A DNA stretch of 7,548 nt from Saprospiraceae bacterium (GTDB lineage Bacteria; Bacteroidota; Bacteroidia; Chitinophagales; Saprospiraceae), in assembly GCA_020437045.1 (NCBI GenBank), contig JAGQWV010000057.1, positions 1 to 7,548 of the forward strand. The letters are read 5' to 3'. Shown piece after piece: positions 5,745 to 7,548 of this stretch; positions within the stretch are counted from its first letter, which is position 1; each line of letters begins with the position of its first letter. The notes under the pieces were generated by a model that did no database searches, had not been told where the DNA came from, and was given only the letters and a program-made list of their open reading frames with translations. The position numbers were made by a program, and so were the translations under genes.

Positions 5745-7304
5745 CTATTTTCTTTTTCTTAAGGTCATACCATTTCGAAGTCCGGTATACTTACCATTTT
5801 CTACGGAAATCTTACCATTGATAATTACATATTCGATTCCATCTGGATATTGGTGGGGATTGGTAAATGTGGATTTGTCGATCACCTTAGTTTTATCAAA
5901 AATAACCAAATCAGCCCAATATTTCTGTTTAAGTATTCCTCTATCCTTCAATCTCATCGTGCTGGCAGGAAGTGAAGTCATTTTTCGAATGGCTTCTTCT
6001 AAGGGTAAAACACCTAATTCCCGGGAATAATAGCCCAGGACTCTGGGGAATGTCCCATAGGCCCTTGGATGCGGATGTCCTTCGCCCAGTTGAGTTAGGC
6101 GGCCATCCGAAGCAATCATGGTCATGGGATGTTTCATAATATTCACCACATCCGTACTATCTATGACATGATAGATGCAATTGGCTCCTCTGTGCAACTG
6201 AATATCAATGATCATTTCTGCTCCATTTTCGATATTCGGTTCCATGCCACTGTCGAGAACAAGATCATGCAGTGTCTTTCCCTGATATTCTGGTTTCCAG
6301 TCGATTTTCGAAAACTGTATTCTTCGAAGATCATTGCCGCCTCGGTCATTAATCAAATTATAGATAATTCCTTGCCTGATACTATCTCGCAATGTGGGAT
6401 CGGCACATCTTTCTGTAAAGGCATTGAATCCACCCTCTAACGACCACGGAGGAATAACGATTGCTATTCCAGTATGACTGGCAGTATAAGGATACTGATC
6501 CATTCTCACATCCAGTCCTTCCGATCGGGCTTTATCGACCATCGCCAATGTCTTTACACTTGCACCCCACATCGGTTGGCCAATAGCTTTATGATGGGTT
6601 AGTACCACCCGCATTCCCGTCTGACGGGCGATTTCAATGGCTTCACCAACTCCCTCTAACAGCCCCAAACCTTCTTCACGTAAGTGGGAGGTATAAATTC
6701 CGTGGTAGGCGGATGCTACTTTAGAAAGAGCAATTACTTCATCTGTCTTTGCAAAAGCCCCTGGTAGATATTTTAAGCCGGTAGAAATCCCGAAAGCTCC
6801 ATCTTCCATCCCTTCCTTCACCAGTTGCTTCATTTGTTCTAATTCAGTAGGAGTGGGTTCTCTGTTAATCAAGCCCATCACATGATTACGAACAGTATTG
6901 TGACCGATCAGATATCCCACATTGATGCCAATTCCATGTCGGTCTAATGAATCCATATAAGGACCCAAATGCAGGGGTGAACCACCATCAGGACCTCCCA
7001 AAGCAGTGGTAACGCCCTGCAAAACATGACTTTCCGCATCTGGATACAAACTAATGGGTTCAATATGGGCGTGCAGGTCAATAAATCCAGGGCTGAGTGC
7101 AAGGCCCTTGACATCGATAGTCCTTGCCGATTTCTTACGAATATGGTCGCTGATCTTAACAATCTTCCCATTCCGGATGCCAAGATCGCCAGCTACGGGT
7201 TTACTTCCAAGGCCATCATAGATTTCCGCATGCTGGATTAAAAGATCATAAGAACCACAGGAGAAAAACAAACTGAGAGAGAATAAATAGAAGAATGGAC
7301 GCAT
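5745..7304 (-). CDS. N-acyl-D-amino-acid deacylase-like amidohydrolase (D-aminoacylase family), predicted lipoprotein
   Basis: A 519-residue metal-dependent hydrolase of the Amidohydro_3 type, predicted to cleave N-acyl-D-amino acids or related D-configured amides. It starts with a short signal peptide (MRPFFYLFSLSLFFSC) with lipobox-like LFFSC, Cys16. The small beta domain (about 18-70) leads into ALSPGFIDLHAH with the HxH pair His78 and His80. Other expected ligands are His207 (TSHLREEG), His237 or His238 (LTHHKAIG) and Asp400 (MIASDG). The tail is typical of this superfamily: MTSLPAS (442-448), GILKQKYWADLVIFD (456-470) and YVIINGK (492-498). The position that is the bridging Cys in characterised D-aminoacylase (GNCG) is GPDG here, with Asp106, so exact substrate is uncertain; D-aminoacylase, dihydroorotase-like or isoaspartyl activities cannot be separated by eye. 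It leads a probable operon with the M48 protease and is divergent from mnmA. Confidence 0.88.
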   Translation of the reverse strand: MRPFFYLFSLSLFFSCGSYDLLIQHAEIYDGLGSKPVAGDLGIRNGKIVKISDHIRKKSARTIDVKGLALSPGFIDLHAHIEPISLYPDAESHVLQGVTTALGGPDGGSPLHLGPYMDSLDRHGIGINVGYLIGHNTVRNHVMGLINREPTPTELEQMKQLVKEGMEDGAFGISTGLKYLPGAFAKTDEVIALSKVASAYHGIYTSHLREEGLGLLEGVGEAIEIARQTGMRVVLTHHKAIGQPMWGASVKTLAMVDKARSEGLDVRMDQYPYTASHTGIAIVIPPWSLEGGFNAFTERCADPTLRDSIRQGIIYNLINDRGGNDLRRIQFSKIDWKPEYQGKTLHDLVLDSGMEPNIENGAEMIIDIQLHRGANCIYHVIDSTDVVNIMKHPMTMIASDGRLTQLGEGHPHPRAYGTFPRVLGYYSRELGVLPLEEAIRKMTSLPASTMRLKDRGILKQKYWADLVIFDKTKVIDKSTFTNPHQYPDGIEYVIINGKISVENGKYTGLRNGMTLRKRK

Positions 7305-7365
7305 GGAATTGCTTTTTTTACAATATCCAGATTTTTAATCAAATGAAGGTACCATCTCCTAAAAC

Positions 7366-7396
7366 TTTCAGATTGTATGATTGTATAGTATTTTTG
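7366..7396 (+). promoter_or_regulatory. Predicted Bacteroidota-type promoter of mnmA
   Basis: TATTTTTG at 7389-7396 fits the -7 consensus TAnnTTTG exactly. TTTC at 7366-7369 is one base off the -33 TTTG, with 19 bases between. Transcription would start near 7402-7405, leaving a leader of about 15 bases before the mnmA ATG. The 113-base divergent gap (7305-7417) must also hold the promoter of the amidohydrolase gene, for which I see no clear match. Confidence 0.5.
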
Positions 7397-7417
7397 TATT
7401 TAAATAGTGTCTAAGAT

Positions 7418-7548
7418 ATGAGTAAGAAGGGTAGGGTATTGGTCGCCATGAGTGGGGGCATCGACAGCACAGTAGCGGCGATGATGCTCCACAATGAAGG
7501 TTACGAAGTAGTGGGTATTACCATGAAGACCTGGGATTATGCCAGTTC
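7418..7548 (+). CDS. mnmA: tRNA-uridine 2-sulfurtransferase MnmA (partial, 3' end off window)
   Basis: The first 43 codons of the enzyme that activates U34 of tRNA Lys, Glu and Gln with ATP and inserts sulfur to give 2-thiouridine. After MSKKG the strand RVLVAM leads to the ATP-pyrophosphatase P-loop SGGIDS (12-17), then AAMMLHNEGYEVVGITMKTWDYAS, the second strand and the start of the tRNA-binding and cofactor region. The TMKTWDYAS stretch is the form usual in Bacteroidota MnmA; enterobacterial proteins have FMKNWEED there. The ATG at 7418 is right for the family. There is no strong Shine-Dalgarno sequence (CTAAGAT). The gene is divergent from the amidohydrolase gene. The catalytic cysteines lie beyond the window edge. 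Confidence 0.95.
   Translation, partial: MSKKGRVLVAMSGGIDSTVAAMMLHNEGYEVVGITMKTWDYAS

Noticed and set aside
1..7548. Possible defence island, CRISPR array or mobile element
   Set aside because: There is no repeat-spacer pattern, no transposase, integrase or phage-like product, and no terminal repeats; the genes are ordinary chromosomal metabolism and envelope genes plus one DUF763.

Overview
The window looks like a piece of a Bacteroidota chromosome (Cytophagia/Saprospiria-like, moderate to low GC). The evidence is a PorT-type outer-membrane beta-barrel gene, an MnmA N-terminus of the form typical of that phylum (the TMKTWDYAS stretch), weak or absent Shine-Dalgarno sequences, TTG start codons, and a perfect match to the Bacteroidota -7 promoter element (TAnnTTTG) in front of mnmA. 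Lineage is inferred from protein character only. No rRNA, tRNA, CRISPR array, insertion sequence or phage gene was seen, and no gene-free stretch exceeds 300 bases.

Layout from left to right: (1) a partial outer-membrane beta-barrel gene on the minus strand, cut by the left edge; (2) uxuA (mannonate dehydratase, minus) and, divergent from it, uxuB (SDR-type fructuronate reductase, plus), separated by 189 bases that hold a 24-bp near-perfect palindrome just upstream of the uxuA ATG; (3) a 61-codon minus-strand gene for a small membrane protein, ending 3 bases from the end of uxuB; (4) a plus-strand DUF763 protein of 407 residues; (5) a 197-base convergent intergenic region with a minus-strand intrinsic terminator; (6) a minus-strand pair encoding two predicted exported lipoproteins, a D-aminoacylase-like amidohydrolase and an M48 metalloprotease, 53 bases apart and probably one operon; (7) the first 43 codons of mnmA on the plus strand, cut by the right edge.

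Functionally, uxuB and uxuA are consecutive steps of hexuronate catabolism (fructuronate to mannonate to 2-keto-3-deoxygluconate). The lipoprotein pair would act outside the cytoplasmic membrane on peptides or N-acyl-D-amino acids. mnmA is a tRNA-modification housekeeping gene. The least understood gene is the DUF763 protein. It carries a helix-hairpin-helix-like motif (a DNA-binding element) and ends exactly in QLELF, a close match to the bacterial beta-sliding-clamp binding pentapeptide QL(S/D)LF. Together these suggest a clamp-recruited DNA transaction protein, and this is the most interesting lead in the window. The second lead is the regulatory architecture: the palindrome upstream of uxuA, and a second minus-strand terminator-like hairpin lying inside the 3' coding end of the DUF763 gene.
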